Of a stretch of DNA of 64,000 nucleotides, positions 63,859-64,000 are shown in pieces; the first letter of the stretch is position 1; each line of letters starts with the position of its first letter. Where the stretch lies: the NCBI GenBank assembly GCA_021793515.1, contig JAJYSP010000002.1, positions 113,624-177,623 of the forward strand. Direction: 5' to 3'. The DNA comes from Actinomycetes bacterium. GTDB lineage: Bacteria; Actinomycetota; Acidimicrobiia; Acidimicrobiales; RAAP-2. The notes beneath the pieces are model-generated. The model was not told where the DNA came from, did not search any database, and worked only from the letters and a program-made list of their open reading frames with translations. The position numbers were made by a program, and so were the translations under genes.

Positions 63859-64000
63859 GCGCTCACAAAAGCGCGTCAACGAGCCCGTGCTCACGTCCCG
63901 AGGCTCTCGCCCGGCTCGCGCAAGCAAGAAAGTTCGCTGAAGTGGCGACGTTATGCGTTGGAGACCGGTCCGACGAAACCTTGCCGCACGTGGCAGCGGC
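63855..64000 (+). CDS. probable HEPN-domain toxin, N-terminal part
   Basis: GTG 63855 overlaps the stop of the nucleotidyltransferase gene (GTGA) and the frame stays open to the window end (48 residues). RPEALARLAQARKFAEVATLC fits the first helix of a HEPN protein. A HEPN partner is the usual second gene of this type of pair. The diagnostic R-x4-6-H motif lies beyond the window, so the call rests on context. Confidence 0.6.
   Translation, partial: MSAHKSASTSPCSRPEALARLAQARKFAEVATLCVGDRSDETLPHVAA

Overview
The window is high-GC bacterial DNA with tightly packed, overlapping genes and frequent GTG starts. It carries an actinobacterial gene set: an rph-rdgB-cysM-cysO-mec block laid out as in Mycobacterium, orn, dut, clpP, and smpB next to a one-piece ssrA. 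I infer Actinomycetota, possibly an Acidimicrobiia-like lineage; the class is a guess because no rRNA or marker phylogeny is available here.

Layout. 1-24 kb is ordinary chromosome. It holds a polar amino-acid ABC importer overlapping a class III CoA-transferase, a sulfatase-esterase pair, a 4-hydroxybutyrate-type CoA-transferase, tRNA-Gly, dut, orn, an acyl-CoA synthetase, an aldo/keto reductase, a 1-Cys peroxiredoxin, a HAD phosphatase, a Wzm/Wzt-type exporter, clpP, tRNA-Leu, a DEAD-box helicase fused to a cold-shock domain, an FKBP, a stand-alone Lon-N protein, rdgB, rph, the CysM/CysO/Mec+ sulfur-carrier pathway with a DoxX gene inside it, smpB and tmRNA.

At 24.1 kb a large serine integrase sits on the 3' end of tmRNA and its last codons lie inside the tmRNA gene. 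This marks the left end of an integrated island. The cargo at 26.7-41 kb is antiviral in character. A translationally coupled pair (an unrecognised 684-aa protein plus a 1523-aa DEXH helicase with a DUF1998-type C-terminus) is followed by a type I restriction-modification operon with two different hsdM genes (M1-M2-S-R, every junction overlapping).

41-53.4 kb is a graveyard of nested mobile DNA. It contains an IS3 orfA fragment, tyrosine recombinase tails, an IS21-type istB split by a three-gene Tn554-like transposon (the reading frame can be rebuilt), a complete IS4-like element with 15-bp inverted repeats, an AT-rich FkbM methyltransferase gene, an IS30 fragment, a serine-recombinase element, and two ISL3-type ends arranged head to head. 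The right end of the tmRNA-linked island was not found.

53.5-59.4 kb is a cell-surface glycan locus: a GT4 glycosyltransferase, a flippase fused to a GT2 glycosyltransferase, and a large GT-C-like membrane protein. 59.7-62.6 kb holds an ECF sigma factor fused to its own zinc-finger anti-sigma-like domain, a DUF2892 membrane protein, a DtxR-family regulator and an FTR1 iron permease with a near-consensus DtxR/IdeR box. The window ends in a nucleotidyltransferase/HEPN-type toxin-antitoxin pair behind three 11-bp repeats spaced exactly 19 bp apart.
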